From assembly GCF_003732425.1 (NCBI RefSeq), contig NZ_MOBX01000003.1, positions 620,001 to 684,000 on the forward strand: DNA of 64,000 nt, in the 5' to 3' direction. This document shows, piece after piece, positions 50,995 through 59,428 of this stretch; positions within the stretch are counted from its first letter, which is position 1; each line of letters begins with the position of its first letter. This DNA comes from Pseudomonas fluorescens (GTDB lineage: Bacteria; Pseudomonadota; Gammaproteobacteria; Pseudomonadales; Pseudomonadaceae). The position numbers and the translations under genes are program-made. The notes below the pieces were generated by a model. It was not told where the DNA came from. It did no database searches and worked only from the letters and a program-made list of their open reading frames with translations.

Positions 50995-52104
50995 TTATTC
51001 GGTGAAGGGGATGCTCTCGACCACTTCCAGGTCATACCCGGTCAGGCCGGCGTACTTGAGCGGCGGGCCGAGATGGCGCAGCTTGCCAACCCCGAGGTTC
51101 TGCAGAATCTGCGCCCCGGTCCCCACTTCCGAATAAATCCGCGATTGCGAACGACTGAACTGCCGTGGCGGCTGGGTCAATTGCGGCACCCGCTCAAGCA
51201 GCGCCTGCGAAGACTCGTGATTGGCCAGCACCACGACAACCCCATGGCCCTCAGCCGCGACCCGTTGCAACGCCGCCCACAGCGTCCAGTTGGTCGGCCC
51301 GCTGTACTCGGCGCCGACCAGATCACGCAGCGGATCGATCACATGCACGCGCACCAGCGTCGGCTCTTCACGGCGCAAATCGCCCATGACCATCGCCATG
51401 TGTACGCCGCCCTCGATGCGATCCTCAAAGGTGATCAAGCGGAACGTGCCATGCACCGTCGGCAGCTCTCGTTCGCCGATGCGTTCAATGGTGTGCTCGG
51501 TGCTCAGGCGATAGTGGATCAGGTCGGCGATGGTGCCGATCTTGATCCCGTGCTTGCGCGCGAACACTTCCAGATCCGGACGGCGGGCCATGGTGCCGTC
51601 GTCGTTCATCACCTCGACGATCACCGAAGCCGGGGTGAAACCGGCCAATCGAGCCAAATCACATCCCGCTTCGGTATGGCCGGCGCGCGTCAGCACGCCA
51701 CCTTCCTTGGCGCGCAGCGGGAAGATATGGCCAGGCTGCACCAGATCTTCCGCGCGCGCATTCGGCGCGACGGCGGCGGCCACGGTGCAGGCGCGATCAG
51801 CTGCGGAGATGCCGGTGGTCACGCCAACCGCCGCTTCAATCGACACGGTAAACGCGGTGCTGAATACGCTGCCGTTGGCCGGCACCATTTGCTCCAGGCC
51901 CAAACGCTGGCAATGCTCATCAGTCAATGTCAGGCAGATCAGCCCGCGCGCTTCACGAGCCATGAAGCTGATGGCCTCGGGCGTGCAGCAATCGGCGGCC
52001 AGCAGCAGGTCGCCTTCGTTTTCGCGGTCTTCGTCATCGACCAGCAAGACCATTTTGCCGAGACGATAATCTTCGATGATTTCTTCGATGCTGTTGAAGG
52101 CCAT
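50995..52104 (-). CDS. RibBA-like 3,4-dihydroxy-2-butanone-4-phosphate synthase with degenerate GCHII domain
   Basis: The 369-residue protein has a complete N-terminal DHBP synthase ([31 protein letters not shown] acidic/His residues) and a C-terminal GTP cyclohydrolase II-like half from about 205. The GCHII zinc cysteines (the C-x10-C-x-C pattern) are absent, so only the DHBP step of riboflavin synthesis is expected. Extra copies of this type occur beside flavin-dependent pathways. It is transcribed away from the DUF1330 gene, with a GntR-type site between, so it may boost FMN supply when the monooxygenase genes are induced. Confidence 0.9.
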   Translation of the reverse strand: MAFNSIEEIIEDYRLGKMVLLVDDEDRENEGDLLLAADCCTPEAISFMAREARGLICLTLTDEHCQRLGLEQMVPANGSVFSTAFTVSIEAAVGVTTGISAADRACTVAAAVAPNARAEDLVQPGHIFPLRAKEGGVLTRAGHTEAGCDLARLAGFTPASVIVEVMNDDGTMARRPDLEVFARKHGIKIGTIADLIHYRLSTEHTIERIGERELPTVHGTFRLITFEDRIEGGVHMAMVMGDLRREEPTLVRVHVIDPLRDLVGAEYSGPTNWTLWAALQRVAAEGHGVVVVLANHESSQALLERVPQLTQPPRQFSRSQSRIYSEVGTGAQILQNLGVGKLRHLGPPLKYAGLTGYDLEVVESIPFTE

Positions 52105-52135
52105 GCTGGACTCTCAGGGTTCGTTGGAAATATAT

Positions 52136-52151
52136 TGGTATACCATAATAC
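52136..52151 (+). promoter_or_regulatory. GntR-type operator site 4
   Basis: TGGTATACCATAATAC lies in the 68-bp gap between divergent RibBA-like and DUF1330 genes, so one site could control both. Confidence 0.8.
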
Positions 52152-52172
52152 AAAATTAACAAAGAGGTCACT

Positions 52173-52469
52173 ATGAAGGCGTACTGGATTGCCCATGTGG
52201 ACATTGCCGATGCCGAGCACTACAGCCAATACACCCAGCGTGCGCCGGCAGCGTTCGCCGAATTCGGCGCGAAATTTCTGGCTCGGGGCGGGCGCAGCGA
52301 GGCGATGGAAGGCCGGGCTACACCTCAGCGTAGCGTGGTGATCGAATTCGAGAGCTACGAAAAAGCCGTGGCGTGCTACCACTCGGCGGCGTATCAGGAA
52401 GCGAAGAGTTATCGCGAGGAATGGGCGAGGGCGCAAATCATCATCGTTGAGGGCATCGCCCCAATCTAA
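52173..52469 (+). CDS. DUF1330 family protein
   Basis: The 98-residue protein has the DUF1330 dimeric alpha/beta-barrel pattern (MKAYWIAHVDIADAEHYSQY, then GGRSEAMEGRATPQRSVVIEF). GAGGTC precedes the ATG. Function unknown; relatives occur in catabolic clusters. It shares operator site 4 with the RibBA-like gene. Confidence 0.85.
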   Translation: MKAYWIAHVDIADAEHYSQYTQRAPAAFAEFGAKFLARGGRSEAMEGRATPQRSVVIEFESYEKAVACYHSAAYQEAKSYREEWARAQIIIVEGIAPI

Positions 52470-52486
52470 GCGACACCACTACACCC

Positions 52487-52572
52487 CTGTAGGAGCTGCC
52501 GAAGGCAGCGATCTTTTGATCTTGCTTCCAAAAACAAAGTCAAAAGATCGCAGCCTTCGGCAGCTTCTACAG
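52487..52572. repeat. REPIN, family CTGTAGGAGCTGCCGAAGG
   Basis: Inverted copies with the GATCTTTTGATCTTG inner palindrome lie between convergent DUF1330 and Nudix genes. Confidence 0.9.
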
Positions 52573-52592
52573 TGATTGGTTAATGCTGGAAA

Positions 52593-53156
52593 TCAGCGGA
52601 TAAAGTGGATTTTGCCGCTGTCGTCATTGCCCATGTAGATCCCATACACCCCAGCCTGGCGCTCCTCGATATATCGCTCGAGAATCTGCCGGATCGCCGG
52701 GTAATAGATCTGCTCCCACGGGATGTCTTCAGGCGCGAAGAACTTGTAGTCCAGGGTTTCCGGGCCGTACTGTCCGGTGATCTCCAGCGCGATCGCGCGG
52801 AAGATGATGTACACCTCGCTGATCTTCGGCACGCTGAAGATCGAATACGGCGAGACGATTTCCGCACGTACGCCGCTTTCTTCCCAGACTTCGCGGATGG
52901 CCGCTTGCTCGGTGGTCTCGCCGCTTTCCATGAACCCGGCAGGTAGCGTCCAGGTGCCTGGGCGCGGTGGGATCGCGCGTTGGCACAGGAGGTATTTGCC
53001 GTCCTGCTCGATGATGCAGCCGGCAATGATCTTCGGGTTGACGTAGTGGATGTAGCCGCAGCCGCGGCACATCAGGCGCTCGTGCGTATCGCCCGCCGGT
53101 ATCTGCTGACCGAGGTCAGGGCCACCGCATTTCGGGCAATAGCTCGGGCTGAACAT
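52593..53156 (-). CDS. Nudix hydrolase with N-terminal zinc ribbon
   Basis: The 187-residue protein has four zinc-ribbon cysteines (Cys7, Cys10, Cys30, Cys33) and a complete Nudix box at residues 74-96 (GFMESGETTEQAAIREVWEE). It hydrolyses nucleoside diphosphate-linked compounds; size and ribbon recall short NudC-like or ADP-ribose hydrolases. The gene follows the GntR gene by one base and is probably co-transcribed. Its link to the pathway is unclear; clean-up of a damaged nucleotide or flavin is possible. Confidence 0.88.
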   Translation of the reverse strand: MFSPSYCPKCGGPDLGQQIPAGDTHERLMCRGCGYIHYVNPKIIAGCIIEQDGKYLLCQRAIPPRPGTWTLPAGFMESGETTEQAAIREVWEESGVRAEIVSPYSIFSVPKISEVYIIFRAIALEITGQYGPETLDYKFFAPEDIPWEQIYYPAIRQILERYIEERQAGVYGIYMGNDDSGKIHFIR

Positions 53157-53157
53157 A

Positions 53158-53910
53158 TCAGTGACCTATACGGGGTTCTTTCAGCGCGATGGGCAGGGTG
53201 ATGTTCGGCGTGGCGCCGGTCTCTTCCTGGTTGCGCTTGAGGTAATCGAGGGCCACCGCAGCAGCGGCGCGAACGTGATCGACGCAGGCCTGATGCGCCG
53301 CCAGCGGATCGCCGCTCTTGATCGCCTCGACCATTTTTTCCATTTCGTGGTTACTCGCGCCGCGACGGTTTTCCTGTGAAACCGAAGTCGCGCGCAGGTA
53401 GCTGATGCGCGCCTGCAACTGACGCAGCTGAGTCGCCGCCACATGGTTGCCCGAGCCTTCGAGCAGCACGTCGTAGAAACCCTGCACCGAGTCGATCACT
53501 TGCTGCAATTCGCCGTCCTTGAGCGCCTTGCGGTTGTCGTCGAGGGCTTTTTCCAGGGCTTTGATGTCCTTGGCTTTGGCGCGCAGGGTGAACAGCTGGA
53601 CGATCAGGCCTTCGAGTACGCAACGCAGTTCGTAAATATCGACCGCATCGGCGAGGGTGATGATCGCCACGCGCGGCCCTTTGGCGTCTGCGAACTCCAC
53701 CAGACCTTCGGATTCGAGGTGACGCAAGGCTTCACGCACCGACGTACGGCTCACGCCGAGGCGATCGCACAGATCGCGCTCGACCAGACGATCCCCTGGC
53801 ATGAGCTGGAAATTCATGATCGCGCTACGCAGTTTATCCAGCACGATTTCGCGCAGGGTAACGGGGTTGCGATTGACCTTGAAGCTGTCGTCGAGTGGCT
53901 GGCGTTTCAT
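53158..53910 (-). CDS. GntR-family regulator, FCD subfamily
   Basis: The 250-residue protein has a winged helix (residues ~20-85, with VERDLCDRLGVSRTSVREAL) and an FCD effector domain from about 95 with the metal/ligand Asp and His residues (DAVDIYELRCVLEG, later HQACVDHVRAA). FCD GntR proteins bind TGGTATACCA-like dyads. Five such elements precede genes of this and the 18-21 kb locus, so it is the likely master regulator of both. It lies within the catabolic operon itself. Confidence 0.9.
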   Translation of the reverse strand: MKRQPLDDSFKVNRNPVTLREIVLDKLRSAIMNFQLMPGDRLVERDLCDRLGVSRTSVREALRHLESEGLVEFADAKGPRVAIITLADAVDIYELRCVLEGLIVQLFTLRAKAKDIKALEKALDDNRKALKDGELQQVIDSVQGFYDVLLEGSGNHVAATQLRQLQARISYLRATSVSQENRRGASNHEMEKMVEAIKSGDPLAAHQACVDHVRAAAAVALDYLKRNQEETGATPNITLPIALKEPRIGH

Positions 53911-53968
53911 GGGGTCCGCTCTTTAAGTTGGCTGTCCATGCCAGACGGGCATCTAAACAGCCGAGGGG

Positions 53969-54358
53969 TTAACTGGAGGCCTCGGCGTCGGCTTCGGCGA
54001 AGGCTTCACGGGCGAGCCGGAAACTGTCCACGGCTGCCGGGACGCCGCAATAAATACCGACCTGAAGCAGAATTTCGCGTATTTGCTCACGACTCAGGCC
54101 GTTACGCAAGGCGCCGCGCACATGCAGCTTGAGTTCATGCGGGCGGTTGAGCGCCGAGATCATCGCCAGGTTGATCATGCTGCGCTCCTTGAGCGACAAA
54201 CCTTCGCGACCCCAGACATGGCCCCAGCAGTATTCGGTGACCATTTCCTGCAGAGGGCGGGTGAAGTCGTCGGCGTTCTCTATCGAACGTTGCACGTAGG
54301 CTTCGCCCAAGACCTGAGTGCGGATTTTCAGACCCTTTTCGTACTTTTCGTTACTCAT
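53969..54358 (-). CDS. Carboxymuconolactone decarboxylase family protein
   Basis: From ATG 54358 (GGAGG upstream; ATG 54361 is too close to it) the protein has 129 residues of the PcaC/CMD type: SIENADDFTRPLQEMVTEYCW, LSLKERSMINLAMISALNR and the segment REQIREILLQVGIYCGVPAA. The AhpD CxxC pair is absent, as in PcaC. It likely carries out a decarboxylation or isomerisation step of the catabolic route. Confidence 0.88.
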   Translation of the reverse strand: MSNEKYEKGLKIRTQVLGEAYVQRSIENADDFTRPLQEMVTEYCWGHVWGREGLSLKERSMINLAMISALNRPHELKLHVRGALRNGLSREQIREILLQVGIYCGVPAAVDSFRLAREAFAEADAEASS

Positions 54359-54383
54359 CATTCCTCCAGTCACCACAGATCCC

Positions 54384-54473
54384 TTGTGAAGGAGCTGCCG
54401 AAGGCTGCGATCTTTTGATCTTGCTCTTGAAAATCAAAGTCAAAAGATCGCAGCCTTCGGCAGCTCCTACAGG
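54384..54473. repeat. REPIN, family CTGTAGGAGCTGCCGAAGG
   Basis: Inverted copies lie within the catabolic operon, between flavin reductase 2 and the CMD-like gene. Confidence 0.88.
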
Positions 54474-54490
54474 GGATTTGTGTGAATCCG

Positions 54491-54976
54491 TCAGGCCAGG
54501 GTCGGCAGGGGGCCGAGCTTGCCTTTGTGGTAGATCATCGGCGTCACCGGTTGCTCGGGCAGGATCAGGTTCTTCACCGCGCCGACGATGATTGCGTGAT
54601 CGCCACCATCGTATTCACGCCACAACTCGCACTCGATAATCGCCGTGGCCTTGGCCAGGATCGGGTTACCGAGTTCGCTCAAGTGCCACTCGATGTTCTT
54701 GGCCTTGTCCTTGCCTTTACCGGCGAACGCATAGGCCTCAGCCGTCTGGTCAGCCGACAGCAAATGGATCGCGAACTTCTTGCTGTCACGCAGCACCGGG
54801 TAGGTGTCGGAAGCGTAGTTAGGGCAGAACAGCACCAGTGCCGGGTCAATCGACAGCGCGCTGAAGGCGCTGGCGGTGATACCGACGATGCCGCCATCCG
54901 GGTCGAGGGTGGTGACCACCGTGACGCCGGACGGGAATGAGCTCATGACGTCTTTGTAAATGCCGGGTTCGATCAT
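54491..54976 (-). CDS. NAD(P)H:flavin oxidoreductase, copy 2
   Basis: The 161-residue protein is the paralogue of 19542-20027 and shares its motifs (FPSGVTVVTT, ITASAFSALSIDPALVLFC, GDHAIIVGAV). No monooxygenase gene adjoins it here, so it may also serve the LLM enzyme at 18351. It is 12 bp downstream of the aldehyde dehydrogenase gene. Confidence 0.9.
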   Translation of the reverse strand: MIEPGIYKDVMSSFPSGVTVVTTLDPDGGIVGITASAFSALSIDPALVLFCPNYASDTYPVLRDSKKFAIHLLSADQTAEAYAFAGKGKDKAKNIEWHLSELGNPILAKATAIIECELWREYDGGDHAIIVGAVKNLILPEQPVTPMIYHKGKLGPLPTLA

Positions 54977-54988
54977 TTCGCAGGACTC

Positions 54989-56470
54989 CTAGCGCATCAC
55001 AAACGGATCAGGCATTGGTGCCTGAGAAAGGTTGATCCACACCGTTTTCAGTTCGGTGTAGGCCAGCACCGAATCGATGCCGCTTTCGCGTCCATAGCCA
55101 CTGTTCTTGAAGCCGCCGATTGGCGCCATCGCCGACACCGCGCGGTAAGTGTTGACCCAGATAATCCCCGAGCGCACATCGCGGGCGAGGCGATGGGCGC
55201 GGCCCAGATCTCGGGTCCAGATGCCGGCCGCGAGGCCAAATTGCGAGTCGTTGGCGATCGCCAGTGCTTCGGCTTCATCTTTGAAGCGAATCACCGAAGC
55301 CACCGGGCCAAAGACTTCTTCCTGCATGATCTTCATCGAATTGCGGTCGCACTCGAACAGCGTCGGCTCATAGAACCAGCCTTCGCCGAGATCGGTCGGG
55401 CGCTTGCCGCCGGTGCGCAAACGCGCGCCCTCGGCGATGGCATCGGCGACCAGACCTTCGACCACCGCCAGTTGCTGCGCGGTGGCCATCGGGCCCATCT
55501 CGCTGTGGTCTTCTTGCGGGTTACCGATGCGAATGCGCTGGGCGCGCTCGACCAGTCGGCTGACGAATTCGTCGTAGATCTCGTCCTGCACCAACAGCCG
55601 CGAACCGGACACGCAACTCTGTCCGGACGCCGCGTAGATCCCGGCAATCGCGCCGTTGATCGCGCTGTCCAGATCGGCGTCGGCGAAGATGATGTTCGGC
55701 GACTTGCCGCCCAGTTCCAGCGACAACTTGGCGAAGTTCTCGGCGCTGCTGCGCACTACATGGCGCGCCGTTGCCGCGCCGCCGGTGAAGGCGATTTTGC
55801 GGATCAGCGGATGACGGGTGAGGGCGGCGCCGGTGCTCGGGCCGTAACCGGTGACGACGTTGACCACGCCCGGCGGTATTCCCGCTTCGAGGGCCAGACG
55901 CGCCAGCTCAAGAATGGTCGCCGACGCATGTTCGGATGGCTTGATCACAATCGTGTTGCCAGCGGCGAGGGCCGGGGCCAGTTTGATTGCGGTCAGATAG
56001 AGCGGGCTGTTCCACGGAATGATCGCGGCGACCACACCCATCGCTTCGTGCACGGTGTAGGCGAACAGATCCGGCTTATCCAGCGGCAGCGTGCCGCCTT
56101 CAAGCTTGTCGGCCAGACCGGCGGTGTAGTGGAAAAACTCGGGCAGATAACCGACTTGCCCACGGGTTTCGCGGATCAGTTTGCCGTTGTCGCGGCTTTC
56201 CAGCTGCGCCAGTTGTTCCTTGTTCTCGGCGATCAGGTCGCCGAGACGGCGCAGCAGTTTGCCGCGCGCGGTGGCGGTCAAACCGCGCCATGCCGGGCTT
56301 TCGAAGGCCTGTTGGGCGACCTGCACGGCGCGTTCGACATCGGCCTCATCGGCGTCGGGTAGTTCTGCCCAAGCCTGGGCAGTGGCCGGATTAAGACTTT
56401 CGAAAGTCTTGCCGGAGAGGGCGTCGACCCATTCTCCGCCGATGCACATCTGGAAGCGTGCGAGTGTCAT
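54989..56470 (-). CDS. Aldehyde dehydrogenase (NAD(P)+)
   Basis: The 493-residue enzyme has catalytic Cys286 (SGQSCVSGS), Glu252 (LELGGKSP), the oxyanion Asn in PWNSPLY and the G-x-G NAD motif FTGGAATARHVV. It oxidises an aldehyde intermediate to its acid. Its start overlaps the hydrolase stop as ATGA, so both belong to the same operon behind site 5. Confidence 0.93.
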   Translation of the reverse strand: MTLARFQMCIGGEWVDALSGKTFESLNPATAQAWAELPDADEADVERAVQVAQQAFESPAWRGLTATARGKLLRRLGDLIAENKEQLAQLESRDNGKLIRETRGQVGYLPEFFHYTAGLADKLEGGTLPLDKPDLFAYTVHEAMGVVAAIIPWNSPLYLTAIKLAPALAAGNTIVIKPSEHASATILELARLALEAGIPPGVVNVVTGYGPSTGAALTRHPLIRKIAFTGGAATARHVVRSSAENFAKLSLELGGKSPNIIFADADLDSAINGAIAGIYAASGQSCVSGSRLLVQDEIYDEFVSRLVERAQRIRIGNPQEDHSEMGPMATAQQLAVVEGLVADAIAEGARLRTGGKRPTDLGEGWFYEPTLFECDRNSMKIMQEEVFGPVASVIRFKDEAEALAIANDSQFGLAAGIWTRDLGRAHRLARDVRSGIIWVNTYRAVSAMAPIGGFKNSGYGRESGIDSVLAYTELKTVWINLSQAPMPDPFVMR

Positions 56471-57300
56471 GCAACGATCCCCTTTATATGGTTTTGTCGG
56501 GAGTGTGCGAATTGCAGAAATTCCAGCAGCGTCTGGTTGACCAGACGCGGCGACTCTACGGGCATCATATGCCGTTGCTCAGGCAGCACGGCAACCTTCG
56601 CACCGGGGATGCGCCGGGCCAGTTGCTCGGCCATTTCCGGGGTCGAACCCGGATCGAGTTCGCCGGTGGCGATCAGCGTCGGTGCCTGAATACTGCCCAG
56701 GTCGTCGGCGCGGTACATGTCTTGGGTGGCGAACAGTTCGTAGGTAGTCAGATAACCCTGCGGATCATTATTAGCGAGAGTCTGGCGCAGCGCGGCGATC
56801 TGCGCCGGGTTGGCCGCCTGATATTCGCGGCTGAACCAGCGTGACAACGCCGCTTCGGCATTGGCGTCCGGGCCATGTTCGGCGGCTTGCGCGGTGCGCG
56901 CGATAACACCGGCACGTTGTTCTTCGCTGCGGTTGAAGACGCTGTTCAACACCACCAGGCTTTGCAGGCGCTCCGGGTAATGCAGGGCAAAGGCCCGCGC
57001 GATCAGACCGCCCATGGAGAAACCGATCACCGCTGCCTGTGGCAGATTCAGGTGGTCGAGCAGCTCCAGCAACTGATCGGCGTACCCGAGCAGGGCGGTG
57101 CCACTGGCCGGTCGCGGGCTGGCGCCATGGCCGAGCATGTCGTAGGCGATCACCCGGTATTGGCTGGACAGGCCGACAATCTGCCCGCCCCACATTTCTT
57201 TGTTCAGGCCCACGCCGTGGATCAAAACCACGGGCTGGCCTTGGCCGGTCGCCAGGTAACTGGTGCCCGCCGGGGTGAGTTCAGCGGTGAGCCGAATCAT
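56467..57300 (-). CDS. Alpha/beta hydrolase
   Basis: From ATG 57300 (AGGAG upstream) the protein has 277 residues: oxyanion HGVGLNKEMW, nucleophile GFSMGG (Ser95), Asp in TGELDPGST and His in PEQRHMMPVE. It resembles PcaD-like lactonases and RutD-like aminoacrylate hydrolases. Within this cluster it likely opens a lactone or cleaves a ring-opened amide or ester. Confidence 0.88.
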   Translation of the reverse strand: MIRLTAELTPAGTSYLATGQGQPVVLIHGVGLNKEMWGGQIVGLSSQYRVIAYDMLGHGASPRPASGTALLGYADQLLELLDHLNLPQAAVIGFSMGGLIARAFALHYPERLQSLVVLNSVFNRSEEQRAGVIARTAQAAEHGPDANAEAALSRWFSREYQAANPAQIAALRQTLANNDPQGYLTTYELFATQDMYRADDLGSIQAPTLIATGELDPGSTPEMAEQLARRIPGAKVAVLPEQRHMMPVESPRLVNQTLLEFLQFAHSRQNHIKGIVA

Positions 57301-57331
57301 GGAGCGCTCCTGCAATGCCTTTTTATTGTGA

Positions 57332-57922
57332 TTACTGGGCTTTTTCGGCGGCCAGTTCTTCCAGATCGATGTAGCGGTTGCCGATGCGCGGGTGCAGGCG
57401 ACCACCGTCGGCGCAACCCAGCACCACGACGATTTCGTCGGCACGCGGCGCGTCTTCGATCTGCATTTCCAGAGTGATGTAGTGCGAACGCTGACCTTCG
57501 TCGTCCTTGTGCATCATCGGGATCTGGATTGAGGTGCCCGGGCCGCCGCGCTTGTTGGTAAAGCTCAGGTAGCTCTTGGCGTTGACGGCTTCGCGGTAGT
57601 GGTTGCCGAAGCGCAGGGTGTGAATCACGGCGGAGGCGTGCTCGATCTCGCCGTCAGCGCCGACCACGGCCGCTTTGCCGTAGGCCTCGATTTTTTCCGC
57701 GCCGCCGATGATGCCGACCAGACGCTCGACCATCAGTGCGCCGAGGTCGGAGCAGTTGGCGCGGATCTGCGGCTTGAGATCTTCAACGAAACCGTTTCCC
57801 ACCCAAGGGTTTTTCATCACCACGGCCAAACCAACCATGGTTACCGGCTTGTCAGTGGCTTTGCCGCCTTCAATGAAGGTTTCTTCGACATAGCTGACGA
57901 TCTTGCGAATTTCGAAACTCAT
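57332..57922 (-). CDS. DUF1185 ('amino acid synthesis') family protein
   Basis: The 196-residue protein begins MSFEIRKIVSYVEETFIEGG and shows the DUF1185 (PF06684) pattern PVTMVGLAVVMKNPWVG, CSDLGALMVERLVG and YGKAAVVGADGEIEHASAV. The family name is historical and the activity unknown. It opens the catabolic operon; GGAG precedes the ATG, and operator site 5 lies 42 bp upstream. Such genes are often found with flavin-dependent or amidohydrolase clusters. Confidence 0.88.
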   Translation of the reverse strand: MSFEIRKIVSYVEETFIEGGKATDKPVTMVGLAVVMKNPWVGNGFVEDLKPQIRANCSDLGALMVERLVGIIGGAEKIEAYGKAAVVGADGEIEHASAVIHTLRFGNHYREAVNAKSYLSFTNKRGGPGTSIQIPMMHKDDEGQRSHYITLEMQIEDAPRADEIVVVLGCADGGRLHPRIGNRYIDLEELAAEKAQ

Positions 57923-57963
57923 GAGCTGCTCCGTAGGGGGATTGAGAGTGTCTGTGCGTCTGA

Positions 57964-57979
57964 TGGTATACCATAATAC
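57964..57979 (+). promoter_or_regulatory. GntR-type operator site 5
   Basis: TGGTATACCATAATAC is identical to site 4 and precedes the DUF1185 operon. In the 462-bp gap 57923-58384 only this site, a REPIN and the promoter region of the BNR gene are seen. Confidence 0.8.
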
Positions 57980-58077
57980 CGATCGTGCAAGTCCCCCTCG
58001 CAAGATTTGCCGCATCCATCCGGCGAATGGCGCTGCATTCACTGACAACCACAAATCCCAAGACCGCCTCTAAAGCC

Positions 58078-58167
58078 TGTGGGAGCGAGCCTGCTCGCGA
58101 AAGCGGTGGGTCAGCCAATAAACTGGGTGACTGGTGCACCGCATTCGCGAGCAGGCTCGCTCCCACA
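58078..58167. repeat. REPIN, family TGTGGGAGCGAGC
   Basis: Inverted REP copies with a ~40-bp centre lie between the divergent catabolic operon and the BNR/MMPL operon. Confidence 0.9.
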
Positions 58168-58384
58168 ATGCAAATCAGCGTCGGTAGAGGGCTGCTTTCG
58201 GTTAACAAAAGATAACGTGGCGCCGATTGTCAGACGTTTCGAAAGCCCGATAGGATGAGTCAGCTTCCGAAGTGGCTCTGGATTGCGGGTTTCAGGACTA
58301 TGCTTCTGACCAGCCATCAGCGGAGCACACTTGCGGCGCCCTTGAAGGCCAGATGGCCTAACAATAATAAATAGGGGAAGGTCT

Positions 58385-59428
58385 ATGAGTCGTTGCCGCC
58401 CGCCGGCGTTACGCAGCACCGCGTTGCTGGCCACAGCACTCTCGCTGCTGGGCTTTGCCACGTTATCGGCACCTGTGATTGCCGCCGAGGCACCCGCCGA
58501 CGTGGTCTATGCCACCGAATCCGCCAAAGCTGCGAAAAGCCTGATTCTCGATGTCGTCCACGCCGGCGCGCGCCTGGTGGCGGTGGGAGATCGCGGGCAC
58601 ATTCTCTATTCCGATGACCAGGGCAAAACCTGGACGCAAGCCAAGGTGCCGAGCCGGCAACTGCTGACTGCGGTGTACTTTGTCGACGACAAGCACGGCT
58701 GGGCGGTCGGCCACGACGCGCAAATTCTCGCCAGCGCCGACGGCGGTCTGACCTGGACCAAGCAATTCGAAGACCTCAAACGCGAATCGCCGCTGCTCGA
58801 CGTCTGGTTCAAGGACGCCAACAGCGGCCTCGCCGTGGGCGCGTACGGCGCACTGCTGGAGACCACCGACGGCGGCAAAAACTGGCAAGACGTCAGTGAC
58901 CGCCTCGACAACGAAGATCAATTCCACCTCAACGCCATCGCGGCGGTAAAAGACGCCGGGCTGTTTATCGTCGGCGAGTCGGGCAGCATGTTTCGCTCCG
59001 CTGACTGGGGCCAGACCTGGGAAAAACTCGAAGGCCCGTACGAAGGTTCGCTGTTTGGCGTGATCGGCACGGCGCAACCGCAAACGCTGCTGGCCTACGG
59101 TTTGCGCGGCAATCTTTATCGCTCCACGGATTTCGGCAGCACCTGGGAACAGGTCGAACTCAAAGCTGCGCGCGGTGCACTGGAGTTTGGTCTGTCCGGC
59201 GCTACGCTGCTTGAGGACGGTTCCATTGTCATCGTCGGCAACGGCGGCTCGGTGATCAGCAGCAGCGACAACGGCGAAACCTTCAGTGTGTTCAACCGCC
59301 CGGACCGTATTTCCCTGTCGTCGGTCACTGCCGCCGGCGACGGCAACCTGATTCTGACCGGGCAGGGTGGCGTCCACACCACGCTGCCAAACGGTGCCGA
59401 GATCAATAATAAGAAGGCGGGGCTATGA
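58385..59428 (+). CDS. Ycf48/BNR-repeat exported protein
   Basis: GGGGAAGG before ATG 58385 starts a 347-residue protein with a signal peptide (about 1-34, ending VIAAEA). At least five Asp-box/BNR repeats follow, such as SDDQGKTW, SADGGLTW, TTDGGKNW, SADWGQTW and STDFGSTW, forming a Ycf48-like beta-propeller. The gene overlaps the MMPL exporter gene as ATGA, so the propeller is probably a periplasmic partner of that exporter. This pair is common in pseudomonads near outer-membrane lipoprotein and DUF1302/1329 genes. Confidence 0.88.
   Translation: MSRCRPPALRSTALLATALSLLGFATLSAPVIAAEAPADVVYATESAKAAKSLILDVVHAGARLVAVGDRGHILYSDDQGKTWTQAKVPSRQLLTAVYFVDDKHGWAVGHDAQILASADGGLTWTKQFEDLKRESPLLDVWFKDANSGLAVGAYGALLETTDGGKNWQDVSDRLDNEDQFHLNAIAAVKDAGLFIVGESGSMFRSADWGQTWEKLEGPYEGSLFGVIGTAQPQTLLAYGLRGNLYRSTDFGSTWEQVELKAARGALEFGLSGATLLEDGSIVIVGNGGSVISSSDNGETFSVFNRPDRISLSSVTAAGDGNLILTGQGGVHTTLPNGAEINNKKAGL

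Noticed and set aside
50995..52104. Full bifunctional RibBA assignment
   Set aside because: The GTP cyclohydrolase II zinc cysteines are missing, so only the DHBP synthase activity is supported.
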